DNA from: Shimia_B sp039815465
GTDB taxonomy: Bacteria > Pseudomonadota > Alphaproteobacteria > Rhodobacterales > Rhodobacteraceae
Length of the DNA stretch: 64,000 nucleotides
Direction: 5' to 3'
Assembly (NCBI GenBank): GCA_039815465.1
Contig: JBCBZG010000002.1
Location: 1 to 64,000 of the forward strand
Shown here: one piece after another, positions 8,227-16,614 of the stretch
Position numbering within the stretch: the first letter of the stretch is position 1
Layout: each line of letters opens with the position of its first letter
Translations under genes and position numbers: made by a program
The notes under the pieces: generated by a model
Told to the model about the DNA's origin: nothing
Seen by the model: only the letters and a program-made list of their open reading frames with translations
Databases searched by the model: none

Positions 8227-9351
8227 CTAAAGCACCCGGTCCACAACCGCTTTGAGCCGCGCCACGGTCGCGTCCACGTCCCGCAGCTTGTCGAGCCCGA
8301 AGAGCCCAAGCCGGAAGGTGCGGAAATCGGCCGGCTCATCGCATTGCAGCGGCACACCGGCGGCGATCTGCATCCCTTCGGCGGCAAAGCGCGACCCGTT
8401 GTGGATGTCGGCATCCGCCGTGTAGCTCACCACAACGCCCGGGGCCTCAAACCCCTCCGAAGCGACTGATTTCACGCCCTTTTCCGCCATGAGCGCGCGC
8501 ACCTTGCGGCCCAGATCCCACTGCGCGGCCTTCGCATTCTCAAACCCGAACTCCCGCGTCTCGGCGACCGCGTTACGGAAATGGACGAGCCCGTCGGTGG
8601 GCATGGTTGCGTGATAGGCGTGCTTGCCCGCCTCGTAGGTTTCCATGATCGACAGCCACTTGCCCAGATCGATCGCAAAGCTGTTGGATTGGGTTGCCTT
8701 CACCCGCTCTACCGCGCGCTCAGACAGCATCACGACGCCTGCAGATGGCGTGGAGGACCAGCCCTTTTGCGGAGCGGAGATAAGCACATCGACCCCGGTC
8801 GCGGCCATGTCGACCCAGATGCAGCCCGATGCGATGCAATCAAGCACCATGAGCGCGCCGACCTCATGCGCAGCCGCAGCCAACGCCGCGATATAGTCGT
8901 CCGGCAGGATCACACCCGCGGAGGTCTCCACATGGGGAGCGAACACGATATCGGGCTTAAGCTCTTGAATCTTCGCCACAACCTCCTCAATCGGAGCCGG
9001 GCGGAACGGCGCTTGGGAGGCATTACCGACCCGGCGCGCCTTCATCACTTCGCAGCTTTCCGTGAAGGCGCCGGATTCAAAAATTTGGGACCAGCGGTAG
9101 GAAAACCAGCCGTTGCGCACGACGAGTGCGCTTGCATCCTGGCCGAACTGGCGCGCCACAGCCTCCATCGCGTAGGTGCCGCCGCCTGGGATCAGCGCGA
9201 GCGCTTGCGCGCCGTAGACCTCTTTCAGCCAGCCCGACAAATCCCGCATCACACCGCCGAACGACGCCGACATGTGGTTGAGAGAGCGGTCCGTGAAAAC
9301 CACCGAAAACTCGTCGAGCCCCTCCGGATCAACTGTGTCGAGCAATGCCAT
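8227..9351 (-). CDS. Class V PLP aminotransferase (alanine/serine-glyoxylate aminotransferase family)
   Basis: About 374 residues. Visible landmarks are the N-terminal FTDRSLNHMS, the cofactor-binding loop LIPGGGTYAMEAVARQFG, the Asp in LMVLDCIASG and the PLP lysine in ISAPQKGWSSTPSAG. Members transfer the amino group of alanine or serine to glyoxylate. In methylotrophs and roseobacters serine-glyoxylate aminotransferase belongs to the serine cycle, but no other cycle gene lies here, so the exact substrate is open. The start at 9351 is chosen because the family starts near MALLDTVDPEG; the frame is open to 9429. Lrp genes lie just upstream in the same direction. Confidence 0.87.
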   Translation of the reverse strand: MALLDTVDPEGLDEFSVVFTDRSLNHMSASFGGVMRDLSGWLKEVYGAQALALIPGGGTYAMEAVARQFGQDASALVVRNGWFSYRWSQIFESGAFTESCEVMKARRVGNASQAPFRPAPIEEVVAKIQELKPDIVFAPHVETSAGVILPDDYIAALAAAAHEVGALMVLDCIASGCIWVDMAATGVDVLISAPQKGWSSTPSAGVVMLSERAVERVKATQSNSFAIDLGKWLSIMETYEAGKHAYHATMPTDGLVHFRNAVAETREFGFENAKAAQWDLGRKVRALMAEKGVKSVASEGFEAPGVVVSYTADADIHNGSRFAAEGMQIAAGVPLQCDEPADFRTFRLGLFGLDKLRDVDATVARLKAVVDRVL

Positions 9352-9487
9352 GGCGTGTCCTCCCCTGCCTGCGGAGCCCTTAGTTACCGCGGGGGCTTTG
9401 CCGGGGGCAAAGTCTACTTTGGTACACAATGTACTTAATTCTGGGGGCCCTTAAACGTTTTGTACAATTTCCCGGAACCGGCTGCGC

Positions 9488-9973
9488 CTATCGGAAACCC
9501 GCCAGCTCTGTGAGCGGACCTTCGCGGACCTCTTCGCTGAGCAGCACGTTGGACTCGATGTCGCCCACGCCGGGCAGCGTCATGATCCGCCGCCGCAGCA
9601 CACGCTCAAAGTCCGCGATGTCGCGGGCCGTGACGCGGACGCGGTAGTCGTAGAGCCCCAGCACATGGTCCACGCGCTGGACCTCCGGGATCGCGGCGAT
9701 GGCGCGTTCGAAATCCTCCAGGCTCACGCGGCCACCGGACGGGCCGCGGGTGGCGAGCTTGATCCCGAGGAACACCGTGACTCCGAACCCAAGCGCCCGT
9801 TCATCCAGATCGAGCCGTGTGCCGGTCAGCACGCCCGCCGCGCGGAGCTTTTTCAGCCGCCGCCAGGTGGCGGGCTGCGACAGGCCCACGAGGCGCCCAA
9901 GCTCTGCCGTGCCCAACGTCGCATCACGGTGCAGCGTGCGCAGCAGCGCGACATCGGTCGCGTCCCAGGTCAT
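9488..9973 (-). CDS. Lrp/AsnC-family transcriptional regulator
   Basis: 161 residues. N-terminal AsnC-type helix-turn-helix (VALLRTLHRDATLGTAELGR followed by LVGLSQPATWRRLKKLRAAG), then a RAM/ligand-binding domain with AIPEVQRVDHVLGLYDYRVR and MTLPGVGDIESNVLLSEEV. Such proteins form octamers and sense amino acids. The start overlaps the stop of the upstream Lrp gene by 4 bp (ATGA type), so the two are translationally coupled and perhaps co-assemble. The ligand is unknown; the neighbouring ilvC and aminotransferase point to amino acid metabolism. Confidence 0.93.
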   Translation of the reverse strand: MTWDATDVALLRTLHRDATLGTAELGRLVGLSQPATWRRLKKLRAAGVLTGTRLDLDERALGFGVTVFLGIKLATRGPSGGRVSLEDFERAIAAIPEVQRVDHVLGLYDYRVRVTARDIADFERVLRRRIMTLPGVGDIESNVLLSEEVREGPLTELAGFR

Positions 9974-10425
9974 ATCGGCAGCACCTTGCGTGTGACGACC
10001 TCAGCCACCTGCATCAGCGCCTCGATATCGGCGATATGGGGTAGCGAGAGGATCCGGTCGCGATAGAGCGCCTGGTAGTGCCCCATGTCGCGGGCAATGA
10101 CGGACAGGCGCACATCAACGCGCCCGAGAAAGGTTTGCAGCTCGATAACTTCCGGCACCTTCCGGGCCGCAAGGAGGAACGCATCGAAGGCGCGCGGGTC
10201 AGTCTTGTCGAGCGTGATCCGCAGCGACACCTCCACCTCGTAGCCCAGGGCGCGCCAGTCGATGACGGCGCGGGTGGCGCGGATGGTGCCGTCCGCGCGC
10301 AGCCGTTCGATGCGCCGCGCGGCGGTGGCCTGGGGAACGCGCGCAGCCTCCGCCAGGGTGCTGAGCGGCTGGTCGGGGTCGTCTTGCAGGTAGCGCAAGA
10401 GGCGGCGGTCGATATCTGAGAGCAT
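9970..10425 (-). CDS. Lrp/AsnC-family transcriptional regulator
   Basis: 151 residues, paralogous in layout to the next gene. Helix-turn-helix in DIDRRLLRYLQDDPDQPLST with RVPQATAARRIERLRADG, then the alpha/beta sensor domain with KVPEVIELQTFLGRVDVRLS and ILSLPHIADIEALMQVAEVV. First gene of a two-gene Lrp operon, divergent from ilvC across about 130 bp, so it may control ilvC and its own promoter from the shared region. That is inference from context; no operator was identified. Confidence 0.93.
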   Translation of the reverse strand: MLSDIDRRLLRYLQDDPDQPLSTLAEAARVPQATAARRIERLRADGTIRATRAVIDWRALGYEVEVSLRITLDKTDPRAFDAFLLAARKVPEVIELQTFLGRVDVRLSVIARDMGHYQALYRDRILSLPHIADIEALMQVAEVVTRKVLPI

Positions 10426-10554
10426 GGATTTCTCATTATCAAAGATAGTGCGAATTGAAACGCCGGAATTTAGGTATTTTTGGCCAAAGGAACGGGGGAC
10501 ATCAGCGCTTTGCGGGGATACACCCGCTCCAGATCAAAACCAAGGGAGAGATCC

Positions 10555-11577
10555 ATGCGCGTTTACTATGACCGCGATTGCGACGTGAACCTCATCAAAG
10601 GGATGAAAGTGGCCATGCTGGGCTACGGGTCCCAGGGCCACGCCCATGTGCTGAACCTGCGCGATAGCGGGGCAGAAAACCTCGTTGTGGCGCTGCGCGA
10701 AGGCTCGCCATCCGCCAAAAAGGCCGAGGCCGAGGGCCTGACCGTCATGGGCATCGCGGAGGCTGCGGCTTGGGCCGACCTGATCATGTTCACCATGCCC
10801 GATGAGCTTCAGGCGAAAACCTACAACGAGCACGTGAAGCCGAACCTGAAGCCAGGTGCCGCGATTGCATTCGCGCACGGCCTGAACGTGCATTTCGGCC
10901 TGATCGAAGCGCCAAAGGACGTCGACGTCATCATGATGGCGCCCAAGGGCCCCGGCCACACCGTGCGCGGTGAGTATGTCAAAGGCGGCGGCGTGCCGTG
11001 CCTCGTGGCCGTCGACAACGACGCCTCTGGTCGCGCGCTAGAAATCGGTCTGTCCTACTGCTCCGCCATCGGTGGCGGGCGCTCCGGCATCATCGAAACG
11101 AACTTCAAAGAAGAGTGCGAAACCGACCTCTTCGGCGAGCAGGCCGTGCTTTGCGGTGGTCTCGTCGAACTCATCCGCATGGGGTTCGAGACGCTGGTCG
11201 AAGCAGGCTACGCACCCGAGATGGCCTATTTCGAGTGCTTGCACGAAGTGAAGCTGATCGTCGACCTGATCTACGAAGGCGGCATCGCGAACATGAACTA
11301 CTCCATCTCCAACACGGCGGAGTATGGGGAGTATGTCTCCGGCCCACGCATCCTGCCCTATGACGAAACGAAGGCCCGGATGAAGGCCGTTCTGACCGAC
11401 ATCCAGACCGGGAAATTCGTGCGTGACTTCATGCAGGAGAACGAGGTCGGTCAGCCCTTCTTCAAAGGCACGCGCCGTATGAACGACGCGCACCAGATCG
11501 AGGCTGTGGGCGAGACCCTGCGCGGCATGATGCCGTGGATCTCTGCTGGCAAGCTCGTGGATCAGGCCAAGAACTAA
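10555..11577 (+). CDS. ilvC: Ketol-acid reductoisomerase (NADP+), class I
   Basis: Second step of valine, leucine and isoleucine synthesis: isomerises and reduces 2-acetolactate or 2-aceto-2-hydroxybutyrate. 340 residues, the length of the short class I enzymes. The Rossmann motif is VAMLGYGSQGHAHVLNLRDS. The C-terminal knotted domain carries the Mg-binding acids in SGIIETNFKEECETDLFGEQ and CLHEVKLIVDLIYEGGIANM, with the SNTAEYG segment. The start at 10555 (MRVYYDRDCDVNLIKG) follows GGGAGAG; the frame is open 25 codons upstream but the family starts here. It is divergent from the Lrp pair. The last 4 bp overlap the converging VPLPA-CTERM gene. Confidence 0.98.
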   Translation: MRVYYDRDCDVNLIKGMKVAMLGYGSQGHAHVLNLRDSGAENLVVALREGSPSAKKAEAEGLTVMGIAEAAAWADLIMFTMPDELQAKTYNEHVKPNLKPGAAIAFAHGLNVHFGLIEAPKDVDVIMMAPKGPGHTVRGEYVKGGGVPCLVAVDNDASGRALEIGLSYCSAIGGGRSGIIETNFKEECETDLFGEQAVLCGGLVELIRMGFETLVEAGYAPEMAYFECLHEVKLIVDLIYEGGIANMNYSISNTAEYGEYVSGPRILPYDETKARMKAVLTDIQTGKFVRDFMQENEVGQPFFKGTRRMNDAHQIEAVGETLRGMMPWISAGKLVDQAKN

Positions 11578-12491
11578 ACCGCTTGGGCCCGGCCCCAGCG
11601 CCGGGCCCGACGCATCAGCGCCGCGCGCTGGACGGCTGCCATGCGAAAGCGCGTCCAGCCCATCGCGCCCAGCGCGGACAAAAGCAACGTGCCACCCGCG
11701 GGCAGCGATACGGGCGCCACATTGAAATCACCCGCGTCAAACAGGCTCAGGTCCCCGTCGATGGCCGAAAACACCGGGTTGCTGTTAGGCCCGCCGCTTT
11801 GCACGGACCCAAAGGACAGCTGGAAAAAGTCGGTATCGGCATAGGTCAGGATGGCCGCGCCGGTGGCGTCGGTTTCTGCAAAGTTCGTGCCCGGGCCGTC
11901 AAAGCGGATGACGCCGCCGCCCTCATTCGTGGCCACCAGGGCCTGGGGGGTGTTGCCGAGGCCGTAGCTCACCAGACCGTCGGCACGGAACGCGCGGAAA
12001 TATTCGGACTGCGAGGGTTCGCCATCAACGTCGTAGACGGCGATCTCCAGCTCTTTGACGGACATGGTGTCGGTGAAGCTGTTGGATTTCGCGCCGGTGC
12101 CGTCATAAAACTGCACGCCCAGTGTGATCCCATTTTCGACGTTGTTGACGCCCATGGCGGTGTAAAGGAAGGCGAGGTCATCCTCGGGCGCGGCGCCGCT
12201 GCCAGCGTAGTCGTAGATGAGCGCGTTGCGCAGCGTGGAATAGGTCGAGCCATCCCCGAACTGTGTCTGCGGCCCGACCGTCGCCGTCACCCGCGCGTCC
12301 ACTGTTCTGCCCATGTCCGTCGCCACGTTGAGGAAGTCTACCGTGAGCCCGTCCACCGCAGGCGCGCCACCCAGGCTCGTCCCGTTGGAAGTTTGGCCGG
12401 GGGCCAACGTATCGAATTTAAGCGTCGCGGCCTCAGGTGCGGTCGAAGCCAAAAGGAGCGCGGTTACGGCGGGGAGGAACTGTTTAAACAC
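11574..12491 (-). CDS. Secreted protein with VPLPA-CTERM-like sorting signal, copy 1
   Basis: 305 residues with an N-terminal signal peptide (MFKQFLPAVTALLLASTAPEA), a body rich in Asp, Gly, Thr and Phe, and a C-terminal tripartite tail: VSLPAGGTLLLSALGAMGW then a basic cluster. VPLPA-CTERM proteins are anchored or released by a dedicated exosortase; none is in this window. Here the motif reads VSLPA and the protein runs about 20 residues beyond the basic stretch, overlapping the ilvC stop, so sorting may be impaired. It is clearly paralogous to the next gene (shared DGLVSYGLG, DGDLSLFD, VDFLNVAT). The body has no recognised function. Confidence 0.82.
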   Translation of the reverse strand: MFKQFLPAVTALLLASTAPEAATLKFDTLAPGQTSNGTSLGGAPAVDGLTVDFLNVATDMGRTVDARVTATVGPQTQFGDGSTYSTLRNALIYDYAGSGAAPEDDLAFLYTAMGVNNVENGITLGVQFYDGTGAKSNSFTDTMSVKELEIAVYDVDGEPSQSEYFRAFRADGLVSYGLGNTPQALVATNEGGGVIRFDGPGTNFAETDATGAAILTYADTDFFQLSFGSVQSGGPNSNPVFSAIDGDLSLFDAGDFNVAPVSLPAGGTLLLSALGAMGWTRFRMAAVQRAALMRRARRWGRAQAV

Positions 12492-12626
12492 TGTGCTGTC
12501 CTTACGATCTGCTGGCCGGTGGCGGCCGTTTTGGGATGCGTAAGCAATAGCTGCGCCTGCCAGGGTCCGGGGGGCGCGGTGGCATAGGTGGATAGCTCTA
12601 ATAGACAGCGCGTCTGCAAAGGCGAC

Positions 12627-12654
12627 GCGCCCCTATCCTATGGTGTAGGGGCGC
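12627..12654. other. Inverted repeat GCGCCCCTA/TAGGGGCGC
   Basis: GCGCCCCTA (12627-12635) pairs with TAGGGGCGC (12646-12654) over a 10-nt loop, in the 282-bp gap between the two VPLPA-CTERM genes. It lies about 135 bp upstream of the copy 1 start on the minus strand. It could be a regulator site or part of a terminator for copy 2; no T tract is seen. Confidence 0.35.
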
Positions 12655-12730
12655 TGTCCCTATCGGACGAACGGATGGTGTTGGGAAACGGGGAGGCGCG
12701 GCGTCTCACGGGTGGGGCCGCGCAAAAGAA

Positions 12731-12756
12731 AAGGCCCGGTGCAGTGACCGGGCCTT
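12731..12756 (-). terminator. Intrinsic terminator of VPLPA-CTERM copy 2
   Basis: On the minus strand, AAGGCCCGGT-CACTGC-ACCGGGCCTT forms a perfect 10-bp stem with a 6-nt loop, followed by TTCTTTTG. It begins 17 nt after the stop at 12774, as expected for a Rho-independent terminator. Confidence 0.85.
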
Positions 12757-12773
12757 GTCATGTTCTGTCTAAC

Positions 12774-13652
12774 CTAGGCCTCTGCGGCCGCTTGGCGCCG
12801 GCGCCCGCGCCAGGCCATCGCCCCAAGGGCGGACAGCAGCAACACACCCCCCGCAGGCAGCGGCACCGGGGAGACATTGAAATCATTGGGGTCAAACAAG
12901 CTCAGGTCGCCGTCTACCGCAGAAAACACTCCGTTTCTGTTCGGGCTCGCGGTTTGAACCGAGCCAAAGCTCAGCCGGAAAAAGTCGGTGTTGGCGTAGG
13001 TAAGGAGCGCCGCGCCGCTTGCGTCATCCTCGGCAAAGTCCATGCCGGGGCCGTCAAAGCGGAACGTGCCGTTGCCCTCATAGGTGGCCTGAAGCGCCTG
13101 GGGCGTCGTGCCCAGGCCGTAGCTGACAAGCCCGTCGCCGGTGAACGCGCGGAAGAATTCGGATTGTGCCGATTCGCCGTCAACGTCATAGACGGCAATC
13201 TCGATCTCTTGCAGGGTCAGCGTCTCTTGGAACATGCCGGACTTTGCGCCCGTGCCGTCAAAGAACTGGAAAGACAGCTCAATCCCGTTCTCGGTGCTGT
13301 TGACGCCCTGGCCTTGGTAGATAAAGCCGAGGTCATCGCTCGGTTCCGTGTTGGCGTTGGCATAGTCGTAGATGAACGTGTTCGGAAACCCGTTCGTCGT
13401 GGAGCTGCTGGTCCCAAACGAGGTTTGCGGTTTGACCGTTGCCGTCACCCGCGCGTCGACCGTGGTGCCAAATTCTGTGGCCACGTTGAGGAAGTCGACC
13501 GACAGACCTTCGACGGTGGGCGATCCAAACAGGCTCGTTGGGCCATTGGTCTGGCCAGGGGCGAGGGTATCGAAAGACAATGGAACTGCGGCAGCGGAGC
13601 TTGCGAGCAGGAGAGCCGCGATGGCGGCGGAACCAGTACGGTACATGAACAC
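12774..13652 (-). CDS. Secreted VPLPA-CTERM protein, copy 2
   Basis: 292 residues: signal peptide (MFMYRTGSAAIAALLLASSA), a beta-rich body, and a classic C-terminal sorting signal VPLPAGGVLLLSALGAMAWR followed by GRRRQ. The VPLPA motif, hydrophobic helix and basic tail match the VPLPA-CTERM class processed by exosortase D in Rhodobacterales and other proteobacteria. More than half of the residues match copy 1, in the same order, so this is a tandem duplication. It has its own terminator, so the two genes are separate transcription units. Role: probably an exopolysaccharide- or surface-associated protein; not known. Confidence 0.88.
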   Translation of the reverse strand: MFMYRTGSAAIAALLLASSAAAVPLSFDTLAPGQTNGPTSLFGSPTVEGLSVDFLNVATEFGTTVDARVTATVKPQTSFGTSSSTTNGFPNTFIYDYANANTEPSDDLGFIYQGQGVNSTENGIELSFQFFDGTGAKSGMFQETLTLQEIEIAVYDVDGESAQSEFFRAFTGDGLVSYGLGTTPQALQATYEGNGTFRFDGPGMDFAEDDASGAALLTYANTDFFRLSFGSVQTASPNRNGVFSAVDGDLSLFDPNDFNVSPVPLPAGGVLLLSALGAMAWRGRRRQAAAEA

Positions 13653-13869
13653 ATCCTATTGGTTACAAACGAGTCACCCGAGTTTTAGCGGATGACGCGA
13701 GGGTAAGGAATACTGATTTAAGGACAGATTGGTTCCGAAGGGGGGACAAACCGCCGCTGCTGCTGGCTCCGTAACCCGTTGAAAGGACGATGATCTTTTG
13801 GCCGTTCCCGCGTGGCGCTAGGGTGACGCTACGTCATGCAGGTGCCGCACCCCACGCCGCGCGCTCATG

Positions 13870-14853
13870 CTAGAGCGGTCCACCAACGGCGCCCCAGATT
13901 TTGAGCGCCTCGCGTGTCTCTTTCACATCATGGACGCGCAGGATTTGAACGCCCTGCGCAACGCCCGCAAGCGCCGCGGCGACGGAGCCTGCGATACGCT
14001 CTGCCGCCGTGTTGACCCCCGTCAGTGTCCCGATGAACCGCTTGCGCGACGCGCCCAGCAAGATCGGGCAGCCCAGGCTGTGGAACAGCGCCAGCCCCCG
14101 CAGCAGCGCGAGATTGTGGTCGAGCGTTTTGCCAAAGCCGATGCCCGGGTCGACAACGATCTGGCTCATAGCGACGCCTGCGGCCCGCGCGACTGCGATC
14201 TGGGCCGCGAGCGCGTCATAGACGTCGAGCAGCACGTCGTCGTAGCGCGGGTCCTGCTGCATGGTCTTGGGATCGCCCTTGGCGTGCATGATGCAGATGG
14301 GCGCGCCCGTGCGGGCCGCGAGCGGTGCCATATCAGGGTCAAAGCACAGGCCCGAGACATCATTGAGCATCTGCGCTCCGGCGCCCAGCGCGGCCTCGGC
14401 CACCGCCGCTTTGCGGGTGTCGATGGACACCAGAGTGCCGGGCAGTTGAGCGATGACGGGCGCGGTGCGCGCAATCTCCGCCTCTGCGGGAACGAAATCG
14501 GCGCCGGGTCGGGTGCTTTCTCCGCCGATGTCGACGATGTCTGCGCCTTGAGCGACCAGGGTCTGGGCGTGCTCCGCGGCCTCATAGGCGCCCCCGTCGG
14601 AAAAGCTGTCGGGGGTGGCGTTCACGATCCCCATGATCCGCGGCGCGCTGAGCGTCAGCCCGGCCACCGGCGCGCGGGGGCTGGTGAGCGCAGCGCGCGC
14701 GGCGCTGGGCAGCGCTGTGACCGGCACGATGCGCCGGGGACCGCCGCGGGTGATCTCCTCCACCTCGCGGAACCAGAGCCAACCACCGGCAAGCCGTGCC
14801 GCGCCCGCGGGCATCGGGCCGGGGTGCACAAGCGGGCGGTAGTAACGGGTCAT
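13870..14853 (-). CDS. folP: Dihydropteroate synthase
   Basis: Condenses 6-hydroxymethyl-dihydropterin pyrophosphate with p-aminobenzoate in folate synthesis. 327 residues, with an N-terminal extension of about 70 residues before the TIM barrel, a length I recall for Rhodobacterales. Barrel motifs: RIMGIVNATPDSFSDGG (pterin side), DIVDIGGESTRPGAD, SIDTRKAAVAEAAL, MLNDVSG, IVVDPGIGFGKTLDHNLALL, ILLGASRKRFIG and the C-terminal RVHDVKETREALKIW. All key residues are present. The ATG overlaps the folB stop by 4 bp, so the two folate genes are coupled. Confidence 0.97.
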   Translation of the reverse strand: MTRYYRPLVHPGPMPAGAARLAGGWLWFREVEEITRGGPRRIVPVTALPSAARAALTSPRAPVAGLTLSAPRIMGIVNATPDSFSDGGAYEAAEHAQTLVAQGADIVDIGGESTRPGADFVPAEAEIARTAPVIAQLPGTLVSIDTRKAAVAEAALGAGAQMLNDVSGLCFDPDMAPLAARTGAPICIMHAKGDPKTMQQDPRYDDVLLDVYDALAAQIAVARAAGVAMSQIVVDPGIGFGKTLDHNLALLRGLALFHSLGCPILLGASRKRFIGTLTGVNTAAERIAGSVAAALAGVAQGVQILRVHDVKETREALKIWGAVGGPL

Positions 14854-15758
14854 AGCGTGGCGCTGTCCGCGGCGACGGTGAGGACGGGCGTGGCGCCTTG
14901 GGCGACGTCGATGCCGATGGCCACCACACGCTGGGCGTCAAGCTCTGCCGCGAACCACGCGATGAGCGCCCCGGGTGTCCCCAGCAGCCCGGCAGGCGCG
15001 TCCACGGCATCAAGCACCATCTTTGACGGCGCCCAGCTGCTGATCTGACCGTGCCGCATACCCCAATCGAGCTCGGTGCGGGTGCCCACCACCACGCAGC
15101 GGGCGTCGCGGCCTGCGAGCACCCAGGCGTTCTGTTCCATGGCCAGAAGGTCGATGCGCCGCTGCGCCATCACATGCCCCGCATCCGGGGCGGGCACATC
15201 CGGCGCACCCACAGCGATGACCACCGGCGCCCCCGCGCCCGCCAACTGGTCGATCCAGCCGCTCAAATGCGGCGCGCGGATCGCCCCCGCCCCGAGCGCA
15301 AGCACCACGGGACGCGGCACATCATCGACCACGGTCGGTGCGGCCTCGGCCCGCCGCCGCACAATCTCCACCCCCAGGGTTCCGGGCCCGCGGTCGAGCT
15401 TGGCCACCCGCACAAACGCCTTGCGCGCCTGGTCATGGGTCAAAATCCCCTCTGCCACGCGCTCCGCCAGCGTTTCGAGCAAGTTCAGCCGTTCCTCGGC
15501 GAGCGCGGCGTGGATCGCCTCCGTGATGCGGTCATAGGATAGGATGCGGTCGACGTCGTCGGCGAGGTCGGCGGGCAGCGGCGCGACCTCCACCACCACG
15601 TCAAAGCGCAGCCGTTGCGTGACGCCGCGTTCGGCCTGAAACGCTCCGATTTCAGCCTCGAGCACCAGATCGCGCACGGCGATACGGTCCTGTTCGGGCG
15701 CGGACGCCGCGGAGCGTTCCTCGGGGTGGGCAAAGGCGAGATGGGTCTCAGTGGGCAT
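14850..15758 (-). CDS. folB: Dihydroneopterin aldolase with C-terminal amino-acid-kinase-like domain
   Basis: 302 residues, about 2.5 times a normal FolB. Residues about 25-145 are the aldolase domain: RIAVRDLVLEAEIGAFQAER, the Glu-containing LSYDRITEAIHAALAEERLN, LLETLAERVAEGIL and FVRVAKLDRG, which releases glycolaldehyde from dihydroneopterin. Residues about 155-300 resemble an amino-acid-kinase fold: VVLALGAGAIRAPHLSGWID, RRIDLLAMEQNAWVLAG, SSWAPSKMVLDAVDAP and GALIAWFAAELDAQRVVAIG. The glycine loops for ATP are worn, so activity is doubtful. It lies in an operon with folP. The fold assignment of the second half is inference by motif. Confidence 0.85.
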   Translation of the reverse strand: MPTETHLAFAHPEERSAASAPEQDRIAVRDLVLEAEIGAFQAERGVTQRLRFDVVVEVAPLPADLADDVDRILSYDRITEAIHAALAEERLNLLETLAERVAEGILTHDQARKAFVRVAKLDRGPGTLGVEIVRRRAEAAPTVVDDVPRPVVLALGAGAIRAPHLSGWIDQLAGAGAPVVIAVGAPDVPAPDAGHVMAQRRIDLLAMEQNAWVLAGRDARCVVVGTRTELDWGMRHGQISSWAPSKMVLDAVDAPAGLLGTPGALIAWFAAELDAQRVVAIGIDVAQGATPVLTVAADSATL

Positions 15759-15878
15759 AGTCTTGCGCGCCTCCCAGGTGATCAGGCTGGCGCGACGATG
15801 GCACCACGGGCGCGCAGTAGACTGGCTGGAGACGGCAGTGCAAGGGCCCAGACCGACACGGCGGGCCCCTGAGGGCGG

Positions 15879-16517
15879 TCAGCTTTTGCGATAGAACTTG
15901 TGCACGCCGATGGTTGTCGTGTGCTCAAACACCTGCGACCAGCGCGGGCGCACGGCGGTGGTGTGATAGAATTTCGCGCCATTCGTCAGCTTTGGCGCCG
16001 CCCCTGCCATCGACAGGCGCGCGACTTTGCCCACACGCTCCCACGCGGCCTGTTCGCGGATCACCTCGGCGCGCCCGTCACACATGTACGAAAACTGGCA
16101 GCGATAACGCTTGCCGGTGCCCTGGTTGATGACGCCGCAGATGGTGTTGGGAAATTCGGTGGAGGCGACGCGGTTCAGGATGACTTCGGCGACGGCGAAC
16201 TGACCTTTGATCCGCTCACCCCGCGCCTCGAAGTAAAGCGCTTGTGCCAGGCAGTGCCATTCTTCCCCGCCTTCGATGACCGGCTGGGCGTCGATCCAGC
16301 TGCGGTTAAAGCGCACGAGATTGCCTGCGGGTTTGGAGGCTTTGAGCAGCCGCGCGGCGCTGCGGGCATCCATGGTGGCCAGGCTACCGGCCTCAAAAGC
16401 GAGCGCCTCGGTCACGGCGAGCGTGTGCCCGTCGGCGCGTGCGGCCCCGGTGGACAGCAAAAGGGAACAGACAGCAGCAGCGAAAAAGCGCGCAAAAGCG
16501 GGTAAATATGTGTTCAT
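15879..16517 (-). CDS. Cell wall hydrolase, SleB/CwlJ family
   Basis: About 212 residues with a signal peptide (FARFFAAAVCSLLLSTGAAR). The C-terminal Hydrolase_2 domain shows CLAQALYFEARGERIKGQFA with the catalytic Glu, VAEVILNRVASTEFPNTICG, and CQFSYMCDGR. The family cleaves peptidoglycan as lytic transglycosylases or amidases; it is known from spore germination but is common in non-sporulating proteobacteria, where its job in the periplasm is remodelling the wall. The start at 16517 (MNTYLPAF) is chosen for a compact signal peptide; 16526 and 16568 are alternatives. No clear operon partner. Confidence 0.88.
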   Translation of the reverse strand: MNTYLPAFARFFAAAVCSLLLSTGAARADGHTLAVTEALAFEAGSLATMDARSAARLLKASKPAGNLVRFNRSWIDAQPVIEGGEEWHCLAQALYFEARGERIKGQFAVAEVILNRVASTEFPNTICGVINQGTGKRYRCQFSYMCDGRAEVIREQAAWERVGKVARLSMAGAAPKLTNGAKFYHTTAVRPRWSQVFEHTTTIGVHKFYRKS

Positions 16518-16614
16518 GTTCAACATGGCGGGAGCGGGTAAAGGATTGTCCCCGCTTTGTCTAGGCACCCCCCCGGGAGGCTGCCATGCACCTGTTGCAA
16601 CCCGCCAGGACAGA

